From Saccharothrix deserti (GTDB lineage: Bacteria > Actinomycetota > Actinomycetes > Mycobacteriales > Pseudonocardiaceae): DNA of 64,000 bases. Numbering within the stretch: the stretch's first letter is position 1; every line of letters starts with the position of its first letter. The notes beneath the pieces were generated by a model. It made no database searches. It was not told the DNA's origin and saw only the letters and a program-made list of their open reading frames with translations. This document shows positions 34,874 through 43,247 of the stretch, in pieces. The position numbers and the translations under genes are program-made. The stretch lies in contig NZ_VKAB01000026.1 in the NCBI RefSeq assembly GCF_009769385.1, positions 124,001 to 188,000 on the forward strand, given 5' to 3'.

Positions 34874-36012
34874 CGTCGGTCCGGGACGAGTTCGGCGATG
34901 ATCGCGCTGGTCACGGCCGAGCCGGACGCCGCGCGTTCGGGACCGACCAGGTCGTAGGTCAGCGTCTCCCCCTTGCCCAGCACGGTCCGCACGGCGGAGT
35001 AGACGTCCTCGGCCGCCGCGGTCGACGCGTCGTCGGAGTGCCGGTCGCCGAGCCACCGCAGCATCTCGGCGGCGGCCAGCACGGTGGCCATCGGGTTCAC
35101 CCGGTCCCGGCCGACGTGCTTGGGCGCGGAGCCGTGGATCGGTTCGAACATGCCGTGCCGGTCGCCGATGTTGCAGCCGACCGACATGCCCATGCCGCCC
35201 TGCAACGCCGACGCCAGCTCGGTGATGATGTCGCCGAACATGTTGGGCGCCACGACCACGTCGTAGTGCTCGGGCCGCCGCACCAGCCACTGGGTGAACG
35301 CGTCGACCAGCACGACCTCGCGTTCGACATCCGGGAACTCCTCGCCGATCTCGTGGAAGACCCGCACGAACAGCCGGCAGCCGTGCAGCACGTTGTCCTT
35401 GACCACGCACGTCACCCGCCGCACGCCGTCGACCCGGGCGCGCAGCGCCGCCGCCTCGAACGCGCGGCGGATGATCCGCTCGCTGGCGGGGCGGGTGACG
35501 ATCCGGGTGTCGATGGCGACCTCGCTGGTCCCGGCCGCCTTCATCATCCCGCCGACGCCCGCGTACAGGTCCTCGGTGTTCTCGCGGAAGAACACCATGT
35601 CGACGTCCTCCGGCTCCCACACCTGCCGGTGCCGTCCGGAGATCAGGTGCCGCACGCCGGGCAGCAGCTTCACCGGCCGCACGTTGGCGTACAGGTCGAG
35701 CCCGATCCGGTTGCCGACGATCGCCGACCAGCCCGCCATCTTCCCGTCCGGCCGCAGCGCGGTGCCGGAGCCGTCCGGCGCGGGCCAGCCGATCGCGCCG
35801 AGGAGGATGGCGTCCGCGGCGGCGCACCGCTGTTCCGCGCCGTCCGGCCAGTCCCGCCCGTGTTCCAGGAAGTACCGCGCGCCGCCGGGGATCTCGTCGT
35901 AGGCCAGGTCGAGCCCGCGGTGCGCGGCCACGGCGTCGAGCACCCGCCGCGCGTGCGCGACGACCTCCACGCCGACGCCGTCACCGGGCAGCAACGCGAT
36001 CGAGTAGACCAC
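34870..36012 (-). CDS. Isocitrate/isopropylmalate dehydrogenase-family enzyme (tartrate dehydrogenase-like)
   Basis: This 380-residue NAD-dependent beta-decarboxylating dehydrogenase shows LLPGDGVGVEVV, FFRENTEDLYAGVGG, the VVKDNVLHG lysine region, APNMFGDIITELAS with metal aspartates, and EPIHGSAPKH. It would oxidise a 2-hydroxy diacid such as a malate or tartrate analogue. The longer N-terminal part and RENTEDLYAG favour the tartrate/isocitrate branch over LeuB. GTG 36012 begins 3 nt after the acyl-CoA dehydrogenase-like stop. Confidence 0.87.
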   Translation of the reverse strand: MVYSIALLPGDGVGVEVVAHARRVLDAVAAHRGLDLAYDEIPGGARYFLEHGRDWPDGAEQRCAAADAILLGAIGWPAPDGSGTALRPDGKMAGWSAIVGNRIGLDLYANVRPVKLLPGVRHLISGRHRQVWEPEDVDMVFFRENTEDLYAGVGGMMKAAGTSEVAIDTRIVTRPASERIIRRAFEAAALRARVDGVRRVTCVVKDNVLHGCRLFVRVFHEIGEEFPDVEREVVLVDAFTQWLVRRPEHYDVVVAPNMFGDIITELASALQGGMGMSVGCNIGDRHGMFEPIHGSAPKHVGRDRVNPMATVLAAAEMLRWLGDRHSDDASTAAAEDVYSAVRTVLGKGETLTYDLVGPERAASGSAVTSAIIAELVPDRR

Positions 36013-36015
36013 CGG

Positions 36016-37203
36016 TCAGCTCCCCAATCCGGTCGGGTCCAGGTCGAGCCCGGTGCCGACCAGCCTGCTGCCGCCGTACTCGACGGGCAGCCCCAGTTGC
36101 TGCGCGACCAGTTCGCGCAGCCGGTTCGACGCGAAGCCGCCGATGACGTTCATCGGCGCGTCCCGGCTCAGCCGCTCCACCGCGTTGCCCGGCATGAGCC
36201 CGGCCGAGCCGAGGATCTGCACGGCGCGTTGCGTGACGCGCACGGCCATCTCGGTGGCGAACGGTTTGAGCATGCCGACCAGGTCCTGCACCAGCCTGCC
36301 CTCGGTGCGGTGCCACGCGCAGCGGTAGGCGAGCAGCCGGGCGGCGTCGATCTCGGTGCGCATGTCGGCCAGTTGCGCCTGCACGGCCTCCATCCGGCCC
36401 AACGGCCCGCCGAACGCCTGCCGGGTGCGGGCCCGGTCGAGTGCGGCGTCGAACGCGGCCTCGGCGATGGCGATCGACGCGATGGAGATGAACAGCCAGC
36501 CCCACGCCATGCCTTCGGGGAACTGCTCCAGCCGCAGCGGCACCACGTCCCGCGCCTCGACCTTGACCTCGTCGAACACCAGCCCGCCCCACGGCATCGC
36601 GCGCAACCCGCCGTGCGGCATGGGGTACGTGCGCACGCCCGGCTGCCGCAGGTCGACGAACGCGTAGCACCACCCGTCCGGGTGATCTTCGAGGCGGGAG
36701 AACACGACGGCGAGGTCGGCGTTCGTGGCGTTGGTGATGCGCGCCTTCTCACCGCTGATCACGTAGTCGTCGCCGGCCCGCCGCACGGTCGTGGTGTAGG
36801 TGCCCGCGTCGCTGCCCGATTCCAGTTCCACCACCGGGAAGCACGCCAGCCGGTCACCGGCCAGCAGCGGGTCGGTCAGCCGCCGGTGGACGTCCGGGTC
36901 GCCGTAGGTGTGGATCAGCTTCACGCACACCAGCGCGGACATGGTGGCCGACCAGAACGTGCTCGGGCACGCCCTGGCCAGGGCTTCCATCGCCCGCGCC
37001 TGGGTGACGCCGTCCACGCCGAGGCCACCGACCGCCTCCGGGTGGAACACCCGGAGGTAGCCGCTGTCCACCACGTCGCGCCAGTTCTGCTCCGGCAGCA
37101 CGCCGGTCGCGTCGGCATCGGCGGCCCGTCGTGCGATGCCGGCGAACCGGCCTTCCAGGTCGGCGACCAGCTTCGCGTCGTCGTCGTCCAGCGAGTAGTC
37201 CAT
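36016..37203 (-). CDS. Acyl-CoA dehydrogenase-fold flavoprotein
   Basis: This 395-residue protein has the four-part ACAD layout: an N-terminal helical domain, a beta domain with LESGSDAGTYTTTV and ISGEKARITNATNADLA, and a C-terminal helical bundle with RTRQAFGGPLGRMEAVQAQLA. The usual C-terminal catalytic Glu motif (YEGT) is absent, and the matching stretch reads NVIGGFASNRLRE. It may use another base or perform a different flavin reaction, such as hydroxylation. ATG 37203. It lies 18 nt downstream of a second ACAD-fold gene, suggesting a heteromer. Confidence 0.82.
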   Translation of the reverse strand: MDYSLDDDDAKLVADLEGRFAGIARRAADADATGVLPEQNWRDVVDSGYLRVFHPEAVGGLGVDGVTQARAMEALARACPSTFWSATMSALVCVKLIHTYGDPDVHRRLTDPLLAGDRLACFPVVELESGSDAGTYTTTVRRAGDDYVISGEKARITNATNADLAVVFSRLEDHPDGWCYAFVDLRQPGVRTYPMPHGGLRAMPWGGLVFDEVKVEARDVVPLRLEQFPEGMAWGWLFISIASIAIAEAAFDAALDRARTRQAFGGPLGRMEAVQAQLADMRTEIDAARLLAYRCAWHRTEGRLVQDLVGMLKPFATEMAVRVTQRAVQILGSAGLMPGNAVERLSRDAPMNVIGGFASNRLRELVAQQLGLPVEYGGSRLVGTGLDLDPTGLGS

Positions 37204-37221
37204 CTTCAGTCCCGGTCCCTG

Positions 37222-38328
37222 TCAGTTCGCGCCCAGCAGCGATTCGGCGATCACGGCGCGCAGCACGTCGGTCCCGCCGGCGGAGGCGGCGAACGCGACC
37301 GAGTCGCGGTGCAGCCTGACGATCACGTCGTCCGGGGCGAGTCCGGCGGCGACCCCGGTCGCCGACAGCAGCGCCTCGGTGAGGAAGAGCTTGGCCATGG
37401 CGGGATCGCGGCGGGGCGTGCCGCCGCCCGAACCGAGTTCCCACGCCGCCCGGTACAGCAGGTCGGCGGCCAGTTCGGTCCTCGTCCGCACGTCCACCAC
37501 GGCCAGCCGCACCGACTGCGACCGGGCGAGCGGTGCGCCGAACCCGGTCCGTTCCGCCGCCAGCCGCACGGCCCGCCCGCCGAGCCCGCGCAGCAGGCCG
37601 AGCCACGGCGCGGCCAGGCACGTGCGGTCGAGGGCGGCGAGCAGCGGGATCAGCTCTTCGGTGGCCCGGCCCGGCTTGCCGAGCACGGCGTCGTCACCGA
37701 CTTCGCAGCCGGTCAGCACCAGCTCGCCCACCGGGCACGTGCGCAGCACCGCCGGTTCGTCGACGGGCCGCACGGCCAGGCCCGGCGTGTCCCGGTCGAG
37801 CAGGAACGCCGTGCGCGAGCCGTCGCCGGAGATCGCCGTGACCAGGAAGTGGTGCGCGACCGGGGCGTTGGCGACGGTGTGCTTGCCGCCGTCGAGCCGC
37901 CAGCCGTGCGCCGTGCGCAACGCGACGATCTCGTCGCCGGTCTCGGACGACGCGACCGCGCCGACCCGTTCACCGGACACCACGTGGGACAGGTGGCGGT
38001 CCCGCTGGGACCGGCTGCCGAGGGTGGCGATCGGCACGCCGAACAGCACGCCGTGGATCGTGGCGGAGAGGGCGAGACCGGCGTCGTCGCCGCCCTCGCC
38101 GAACCCCTCCAGCAGGGCCACCGCCTCCAGCGGGGTGGCGCCCCGCCCACCGTGTTCGGTGGGCAGGGCGACACCCAGGACACCGGCCGCGCCGAGCGTG
38201 GTGAACAGGTCCGGATCCCAGCCGGCCCGCGCGTCCCTGGCAGGGGCACTCGGGGCGACCAGGGTCCGGCCGGTGTCCAGGCCGCGCTCCCGCAGTTCGG
38301 CGAGCCCGCCGTCGAAGGCGAACTCCAT
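37222..38328 (-). CDS. Acyl-CoA dehydrogenase-fold flavoprotein (partner)
   Basis: This 368-residue ACAD-superfamily protein has LPTEHGGRGATPLEAVALLEGFG, ASSETGDEIVALRT and a GGKHTVANAPVAHHF beta-domain segment. The C-terminal bundle ends in FAASAGGTDVLRAVIAESLLG, where Gly occupies the position of the usual catalytic Glu. It is paired with the adjacent ACAD gene, an arrangement known from heterotetrameric FadE pairs. ATG 38328 overlaps the upstream stop as TGATG. Confidence 0.8.
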   Translation of the reverse strand: MEFAFDGGLAELRERGLDTGRTLVAPSAPARDARAGWDPDLFTTLGAAGVLGVALPTEHGGRGATPLEAVALLEGFGEGGDDAGLALSATIHGVLFGVPIATLGSRSQRDRHLSHVVSGERVGAVASSETGDEIVALRTAHGWRLDGGKHTVANAPVAHHFLVTAISGDGSRTAFLLDRDTPGLAVRPVDEPAVLRTCPVGELVLTGCEVGDDAVLGKPGRATEELIPLLAALDRTCLAAPWLGLLRGLGGRAVRLAAERTGFGAPLARSQSVRLAVVDVRTRTELAADLLYRAAWELGSGGGTPRRDPAMAKLFLTEALLSATGVAAGLAPDDVIVRLHRDSVAFAASAGGTDVLRAVIAESLLGAN

Positions 38329-39284
38329 CAGACCGTAACCGGCACGCAACGCTGCGGCGACAGGTCGCTGATGTACTTCGCCTCGATACCGGATTTGCGC
38401 AAGTATTCCAATGCGAGCGCGACCCGCTGCACGCGTTGGTTGATGGTGTTCTCACTGACCGGGTCGTGCGGGTGGGACTGGGCGCTGGCGCCGATCTTCA
38501 GCATCATCGGCGAACAGATCTGAACCAGCTCCGGCACTTCGTAGAACCGAATGAAACCGCCTTTGCTGCCGTAGACGTCGGTCGGCAGGTCGATGGTGAG
38601 GTCCGGCGCGGCCTTGCGCATGTCCTGGAGCACCGGGAGACCGAGGTCGTGGATGGTGGTGACGCTGTTCGCGCCATTTTCCGCGTACACTTTCGCGGTC
38701 AGCGGGTTCGAGATGATGCAGTGCGACGACACCTTGATCATCAGGTCCGCGGGCAGCGCGCCCGCGGTGCGCATCTCGGACAGCATGCGGATCACGCCCA
38801 GGTCGTAGGCGATGAGGCCGCGGCAGCCCATCTCGGTCAGCCGCAGCGCCTCCTCGGCCGACTGGGCCATGGCGTCGTTGTTGTTGACCCGGCGGCCCTG
38901 GGACGCGCCGAACCCGCCCCGGTAGAACGCGGCCTTGCGGTCGTACTCGGGGCGCGGGCCGAGCGCGAACACCATGCCGACGCCGTTTTCCCTGCACAGG
39001 GCCAGCATGTCGGCCACTTCGGCGTCGGACAGCAGGAACGCGCCCAACGTCTCGTTGAAGCGGGTGACGGGCAGGCCTTCGGCCTGGAGCCGGCTGAGCG
39101 TGGCCTCCAGGACCTTGAAGCTGTTCACCACGGGGATCTCGACGCCGTAGTGGCCGCCGTCGGTGAACTCCCGGCCGGAGGGCTCCAGCGGGATCTCGTC
39201 GCTGTACGGCAGGCCGTGCTCACGCAGCCACGTTCGGGCGCGGGACGCACCCCTGGTTAATTCAGAATCCAACGTCGCGGTCAC
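38328..39284 (-). CDS. TIM-barrel protein, possibly peptidase-U32-like
   Basis: This 318-residue protein leads the operon. GTG 39284 has a strong GGGGAGG site 5 nt upstream. It looks like an alpha/beta barrel with repeated strand-helix units (GCRGLIAYDLGVIRML, ADLMIKVSSHCIISNPLTAK, NGANSVTTIHDLGLPVLQDM), resembling U32-type proteins in which the barrel hunts an ordered succession of strands. U32-like proteins include enzymes of tRNA and quinone hydroxylation. No iron-sulfur cysteine cluster is obvious. The function is unknown. Confidence 0.6.
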   Translation of the reverse strand: MTATLDSELTRGASRARTWLREHGLPYSDEIPLEPSGREFTDGGHYGVEIPVVNSFKVLEATLSRLQAEGLPVTRFNETLGAFLLSDAEVADMLALCRENGVGMVFALGPRPEYDRKAAFYRGGFGASQGRRVNNNDAMAQSAEEALRLTEMGCRGLIAYDLGVIRMLSEMRTAGALPADLMIKVSSHCIISNPLTAKVYAENGANSVTTIHDLGLPVLQDMRKAAPDLTIDLPTDVYGSKGGFIRFYEVPELVQICSPMMLKIGASAQSHPHDPVSENTINQRVQRVALALEYLRKSGIEAKYISDLSPQRCVPVTV

Positions 39285-39591
39285 GTTACCTCCCCATATG
39301 GGAATTTCGGCGGAGTGTGGTGATTGTGCGGGGATTGTGCGAATTCGACCGGCAACGGGCACCGAACAGCCCGGCCGCAGAAAGTTAGCAGGATCGGCCG
39401 GGAAATCGCCATCACCCGTTCAGGCGTCACACTCCTGATCCGAATGGACGCCACTCCGCCGAACACGGGTCGCGATGCCGAGGCATGCTCCTCAGCCGTG
39501 TTCCAGGCGAACTTTAGTCGTATTTGACTTCCAAATGCGTGAGACCCAGATCACAATGCATTCGGCACGAGTACGGCGGATGCTGGAGCAC
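39285..39591. promoter_or_regulatory. Divergent control region (307 bp)
   Basis: This gap lies between the five-gene operon and the oxidoreductase gene. Around 39505-39565 it is clearly AT-rich for this genome, including TATTTGACTTCCAAATG, which may hold the rightward promoter. No convincing small gene is seen. If the oxidoreductase starts further upstream, part of this would be coding. Confidence 0.4.
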
Positions 39592-40590
39592 ATGGTGCTC
39601 GCAGTGCGATTCCACGAACTCGGCGGTCCGGAAGTACTGCGATTCGACGATATCCCGTTGCCCGAACCCGGACCCGCAGAATTGCGGTTGCGAGTGGCCG
39701 CGATAGGGCTGAACAGGGCGGAGGTGAACTTCCGCCGCGGCACCTACATCGACAAGCCGCGGTCGCTGCCGTGCGGGCTCGGCTACGAGGCGGCGGGCGT
39801 CGTCACGGCGGTGGGTCCGGACGTGACCGGGTTCGCGGTGGGCGACCCGGTGAGCGTGGTGCCCGCGTTCTCGCAGAACGACTACGGCACGTACGGGACG
39901 GAGGTCGTGGTGCCCGTCGCGGCCGTCGTGCGGCGACCGGCCGAAGTGGACCCGGTGATCAGCGCGGCGGCGTGGATGCAGTACCTCACGCCGTACGGGG
40001 CGTTGGTCGACATCGGCGGGATGCGGGCCGGTGACCACGTGGTGGTGACGGCGGCGACCAGCAGCGTCGGCCTGGCCGCCATCCAACTGGCCCGGCTGGT
40101 CGGCGCGCTGCCGATCGCGGTGATCCGGTCGTCGGACAAGGCGGACGCGGCCAAGGCCGCCGGTGCGGTGCGGGTCGTCGTGAACTCGCCCGACCTGGTG
40201 CCGGAGGTGCTGGAGGAGACGGACGGGCGGGGCGCGGACTTCGTGTTCGACGCGGTCGCCGGTCCCGGTGTGCGCGACCTGGCGCGGGCCACCGCGACCG
40301 GTGGTCAGCTGATCGTGCACGGTACGTTGAGCGGGGAGCCGACACCGTTCCCCGGCACGGAGGGTATGCGGGCTTTGGTGATGCGCAGCTACACGTTGTT
40401 CGAGATCACGCGCGTGCCGGAACGGTTGCGGCGGGCCGAGCGGTTCATCGGCGCGGGGTTGGCGTCGGGCGCGCTGCGGCCGGTGGTCGACCGCACGTTC
40501 GACCTGGCCGACATCGTGGCCGCGCACGAGTACCTGGAGTCGGGCGCGCAGGTCGGCAAGGTCGTGGTGACGGTCGGTGAGGCGTCGTGA
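39592..40590 (+). CDS. Quinone oxidoreductase-like MDR-family reductase
   Basis: This 332-residue medium-chain reductase starts VLAVRFHELGGPEVLRF. It has an N-terminal GroES-like domain (GLGYEAAGVV) and an NADPH-binding Rossmann domain (VVTAATSSVGLAAIQLA). The cysteine and histidine ligands for catalytic zinc seen in alcohol dehydrogenases are missing, which fits the QOR branch that reduces enones or quinones. ATG 39592 follows CTGGAGCAC. ATG 39580 is possible. GTGA overlap links it to the next gene. Confidence 0.85.
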   Translation: MVLAVRFHELGGPEVLRFDDIPLPEPGPAELRLRVAAIGLNRAEVNFRRGTYIDKPRSLPCGLGYEAAGVVTAVGPDVTGFAVGDPVSVVPAFSQNDYGTYGTEVVVPVAAVVRRPAEVDPVISAAAWMQYLTPYGALVDIGGMRAGDHVVVTAATSSVGLAAIQLARLVGALPIAVIRSSDKADAAKAAGAVRVVVNSPDLVPEVLEETDGRGADFVFDAVAGPGVRDLARATATGGQLIVHGTLSGEPTPFPGTEGMRALVMRSYTLFEITRVPERLRRAERFIGAGLASGALRPVVDRTFDLADIVAAHEYLESGAQVGKVVVTVGEAS

Positions 40591-41417
40591 AGTTCGGGTT
40601 CATCGCCTTCCCCACCCGCGAGTCGATCCGGCCGGGTGACTTCGCGGCCCTGCTGGAGTCCCGCGGCTTCGAGTCCCTGTTCTACCCCGACCACACGCAC
40701 ATCCCCGCCGTGACGCCGGAGTACTACGACGTGGCGGGGCTGGCGCCGGAGTTCAAGAACGGCCTGGACCCGTTCGTCGCCCTGGCCGCCGCCGCGCAGA
40801 CCACGACGACCCTGACCATCGGCACGGCGGTCGCGCTGGTCACCGAACGGGATCCGTTCGTGACCGCGAAGGCCGTGGCTTCGCTGGACGTGCTGTCAGA
40901 CGGCCGGATGCAGTTCGGCGTCGGCCCCGGCTGGATCTACCAGGAGCTGCGCAACCACGGCGTGCGGCCGGAGGACCGCTGGGCGGTGATGCGGGAACGG
41001 GTCGAGGCGATGCAGGAGATCTGGACGAAGGACGTCGCGAGCTACCACGGCAAGTTCGTCTCGTTCGACCACGTGACCTCGTGGCCGAAGCCCGTGCAGG
41101 AGCGGATGCCGATCCTGGTCGCGGGCAACGGTCCCACGGTGGCGCAGCGCGTGATCGCGTACGGCGACGAGTGGATCCCCATGGCCAGGCCGGGCGTGCT
41201 GGACGAAATCGCCCACTTCCGCCGCACCGCCCGCAAACCCGGCTCCGACGAACCGATCCCGGTGACCCTGTTCGGCGGCGCTCTGGAGGACATCGCCCTG
41301 TACGAACGCGCGGGTGTGGACCGCTGCCTCTTCTGGCCCCGCCCGATGGACCTCGAGGACACCACCGATTTGGTGGACAAGGTGGCCCTGTCGTTGGGCG
41401 CCCGCCTGTCGACGTGA
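40587..41417 (+). CDS. LLM-class F420-dependent oxidoreductase
   Basis: This 276-residue luciferase-like barrel protein has GFIAFPTRESIRPGDFA, the YPDHTHIPAV segment, TIGTAVALVTERDPF and GVGPGWIYQEL, with RMPILVAGNGPTVAQRV near the C-terminus. These match F420-dependent LLM oxidoreductases of actinobacteria. F420 would serve as hydride donor or acceptor for an unidentified substrate. GTG 40587 overlaps the previous stop as GTGA, so both proteins probably act on related intermediates. Confidence 0.87.
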   Translation: MKFGFIAFPTRESIRPGDFAALLESRGFESLFYPDHTHIPAVTPEYYDVAGLAPEFKNGLDPFVALAAAAQTTTTLTIGTAVALVTERDPFVTAKAVASLDVLSDGRMQFGVGPGWIYQELRNHGVRPEDRWAVMRERVEAMQEIWTKDVASYHGKFVSFDHVTSWPKPVQERMPILVAGNGPTVAQRVIAYGDEWIPMARPGVLDEIAHFRRTARKPGSDEPIPVTLFGGALEDIALYERAGVDRCLFWPRPMDLEDTTDLVDKVALSLGARLST

Positions 41418-41476
41418 GCCGGTGGAGCCCAGTCCGGGGCCTCGTCCGGGGCCGGGGGACGTTGTAGCGTTCGGCC

Positions 41477-41848
41477 GTGATCACGAGCTCCCCCAACCGC
41501 CCTGGCGTGGCGTCCGGTTTGAGGTTCCTCACCGAACTGGTCGCTTGGGTCGCCACGCCTTGGGCGTTGTGGGACGTCTCCTGGGTGCTGTCGGTGCTGT
41601 CCGTCGTGGTGCTGATCGGGTTGCCGACTGTGTTCGCCACGCCCGGGGACAAGCCTCACGTGGTGGTGCCAGCGCCCGGGTACGTGACGATCGCGCTGGT
41701 GGTGCTGCAGGTCGTGGCGGCCGTCGTGTCGTCGTGGATCGCCTGGCACCCGGTCGCGGCGGGCGCCGTCACGGCGTTGGCGGCGGCGTCGGTGGTCGCC
41801 GAGTTGCCCCGGTGGCGGTGGCTGGCCGGGGCGGCCCGTCAGGCCTGA
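41477..41848 (+). CDS. DUF2568-like small membrane protein
   Basis: This 123-residue protein has four predicted transmembrane helices (about 14-32, 36-52, 68-88 and 92-108). The opening GLRFLTELVAWVATPWALW matches the YrdB/DUF2568 family. The function is unknown. GTG 41477, 59 nt after the LLM gene, suggests a shared transcript. Confidence 0.75.
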   Translation: MITSSPNRPGVASGLRFLTELVAWVATPWALWDVSWVLSVLSVVVLIGLPTVFATPGDKPHVVVPAPGYVTIALVVLQVVAAVVSSWIAWHPVAAGAVTALAAASVVAELPRWRWLAGAARQA

Positions 41849-41883
41849 CCACTGGTGTCCGTTCTCCGGTGTCGCGGGCGGTG

Positions 41884-43185
41884 TCAGCGCCAGCGTGGTT
41901 CGTCGGTGCCCCAGAGGGTCGGTGGGTGTTCCCACGTCCCGTCGTCGGTCAGTGGCGGGCGGGCGTGGCGGAGGGTGCCGTAGGGAGATGCGGTTTCCAC
42001 CAGCCACGGTTCGGGGTCGTAGTCGCCTTGGGCGGGTGAGGGTTCGATGTCGTGCAGGAGCCACGACGCGGTGCCGGCCAGGGACAGCCTGAGGTGTCGG
42101 CCTCGTTGTTCGGTGAGGGCGCGCAGGACGGCGGCGGCCAGCAGGTAGCCGGTGCCGTGGTCGAGGGCCTGCGCCGGGAGCGCGCCGGGCGTGCCGTCGG
42201 TGCTTTCCGCGCTTTCGACGGCCGCGATGCCGGTGGCGGCTTGGACGAGGCTGTCGAAGCCGCGCCGGTCGGCCCAGTCGCCGGTGTAGCCCCAGGCGGA
42301 GAGCTGGGCGATGACCAGGTCTGGGCGTTTGTCGTGCAGGGCTTCGGGGGCCAGGCCGTGGCGGTCCAGTGCGCCGGGTCGGTAGCCGGTGACGACGACG
42401 TCGGCCTGGTCCAGCAGGTCGTCGAACGTCTGCCGGTCGTGGCGGGTGGTGAGGTCGAGGAGGGTGGAGCGCTTGCCCATGCCGGTGTCCGCGTAGGCGT
42501 CGGGGTGTTCGGGGAGGTTCGGTGAGTCGACGCGGAGGACGTCGGCGCCCAGGAACGCGAGGGTGCGGGTGGCCACCGGGCCGGCGATCACCCTGGTGAG
42601 GTCCAGGACGCGGACACCTCCGGCGGGGCGGGATGACGGTGGGAGAGCGCGTCTTTCGGCGTTCGTGGGGCGGGTTTCGACCAGTGGGCGTCGTGTCTGA
42701 TCGGGTTCGGTCGCCACCGCGACGGCCAGGCCGCCCGCGGCGTAGACGGTTTCCTGGACTTCCGCGGCTTGGCGGGTGGCCAGCGCGCGTTCGAGGGCGG
42801 TTCGGTCTTCGGTGACGTCCAGGGCTTCGAGCAGGCGGGCCCGGTGGTGCGGGTAGTTGGCGTGGGTGCGGACCCAGCCGTCGGCGGTGCGCCAGAACCC
42901 GGACAGCGGCGCGAACGCGGCGCCGGTCCGGCCGTTGATCCGCAGGTGGCGTTCGCTGATGAACGCCGTGGCGACGGCGGCCTCGTTCACGGTTACCGGT
43001 GGTATCGGGGTGTTGTTGCGTCGGGCCGCGAGTTCCGCCGCCGCGAGCGCGCACACCGCGACCGTGGCGCGTGCCATGTCCCGCACGGGCAGGCGGGCGT
43101 TCAACACGTCTGCCGCCTTGTAGTCCACGGTCAGGTCGGGTCGACCGCCGAGCGCTGTCCAGGCGTGTGCTGTCACCGGGTCCAT
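41884..43185 (-). CDS. Family III CoA-transferase (CaiB/BaiF type)
   Basis: This 433-residue protein contains the family III hallmark VLDLTRVIAGPVATRTLAFLGADVLRV (residues about 190-220) with a downstream GMGKRSTLLDL and VVVTGYRPGAL. About 185 residues with CoA-transferase character precede this core, a rearranged order seen in some actinobacterial members. It transfers CoA between carboxylic acids through an aspartyl-anhydride. The candidate Asp is not assigned securely. ATG 43185 is 62 nt from the divergent P450 start. Confidence 0.82.
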   Translation of the reverse strand: MDPVTAHAWTALGGRPDLTVDYKAADVLNARLPVRDMARATVAVCALAAAELAARRNNTPIPPVTVNEAAVATAFISERHLRINGRTGAAFAPLSGFWRTADGWVRTHANYPHHRARLLEALDVTEDRTALERALATRQAAEVQETVYAAGGLAVAVATEPDQTRRPLVETRPTNAERRALPPSSRPAGGVRVLDLTRVIAGPVATRTLAFLGADVLRVDSPNLPEHPDAYADTGMGKRSTLLDLTTRHDRQTFDDLLDQADVVVTGYRPGALDRHGLAPEALHDKRPDLVIAQLSAWGYTGDWADRRGFDSLVQAATGIAAVESAESTDGTPGALPAQALDHGTGYLLAAAVLRALTEQRGRHLRLSLAGTASWLLHDIEPSPAQGDYDPEPWLVETASPYGTLRHARPPLTDDGTWEHPPTLWGTDEPRWR

Positions 43186-43247
43186 GCGGGCAGTGTGCTT
43201 CTTCTCGCGCCCATCAGCTGTGCGTTACGGCTATAAGGTCGATCACC

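Noticed and set aside
35038-38523. 1161-codon plus-strand open frame
   Set aside because: It runs antisense to four well-supported minus-strand enzyme genes. Its protein is Arg/His/Pro/Gln-rich with no domain, the normal shadow of GC-rich codon use.
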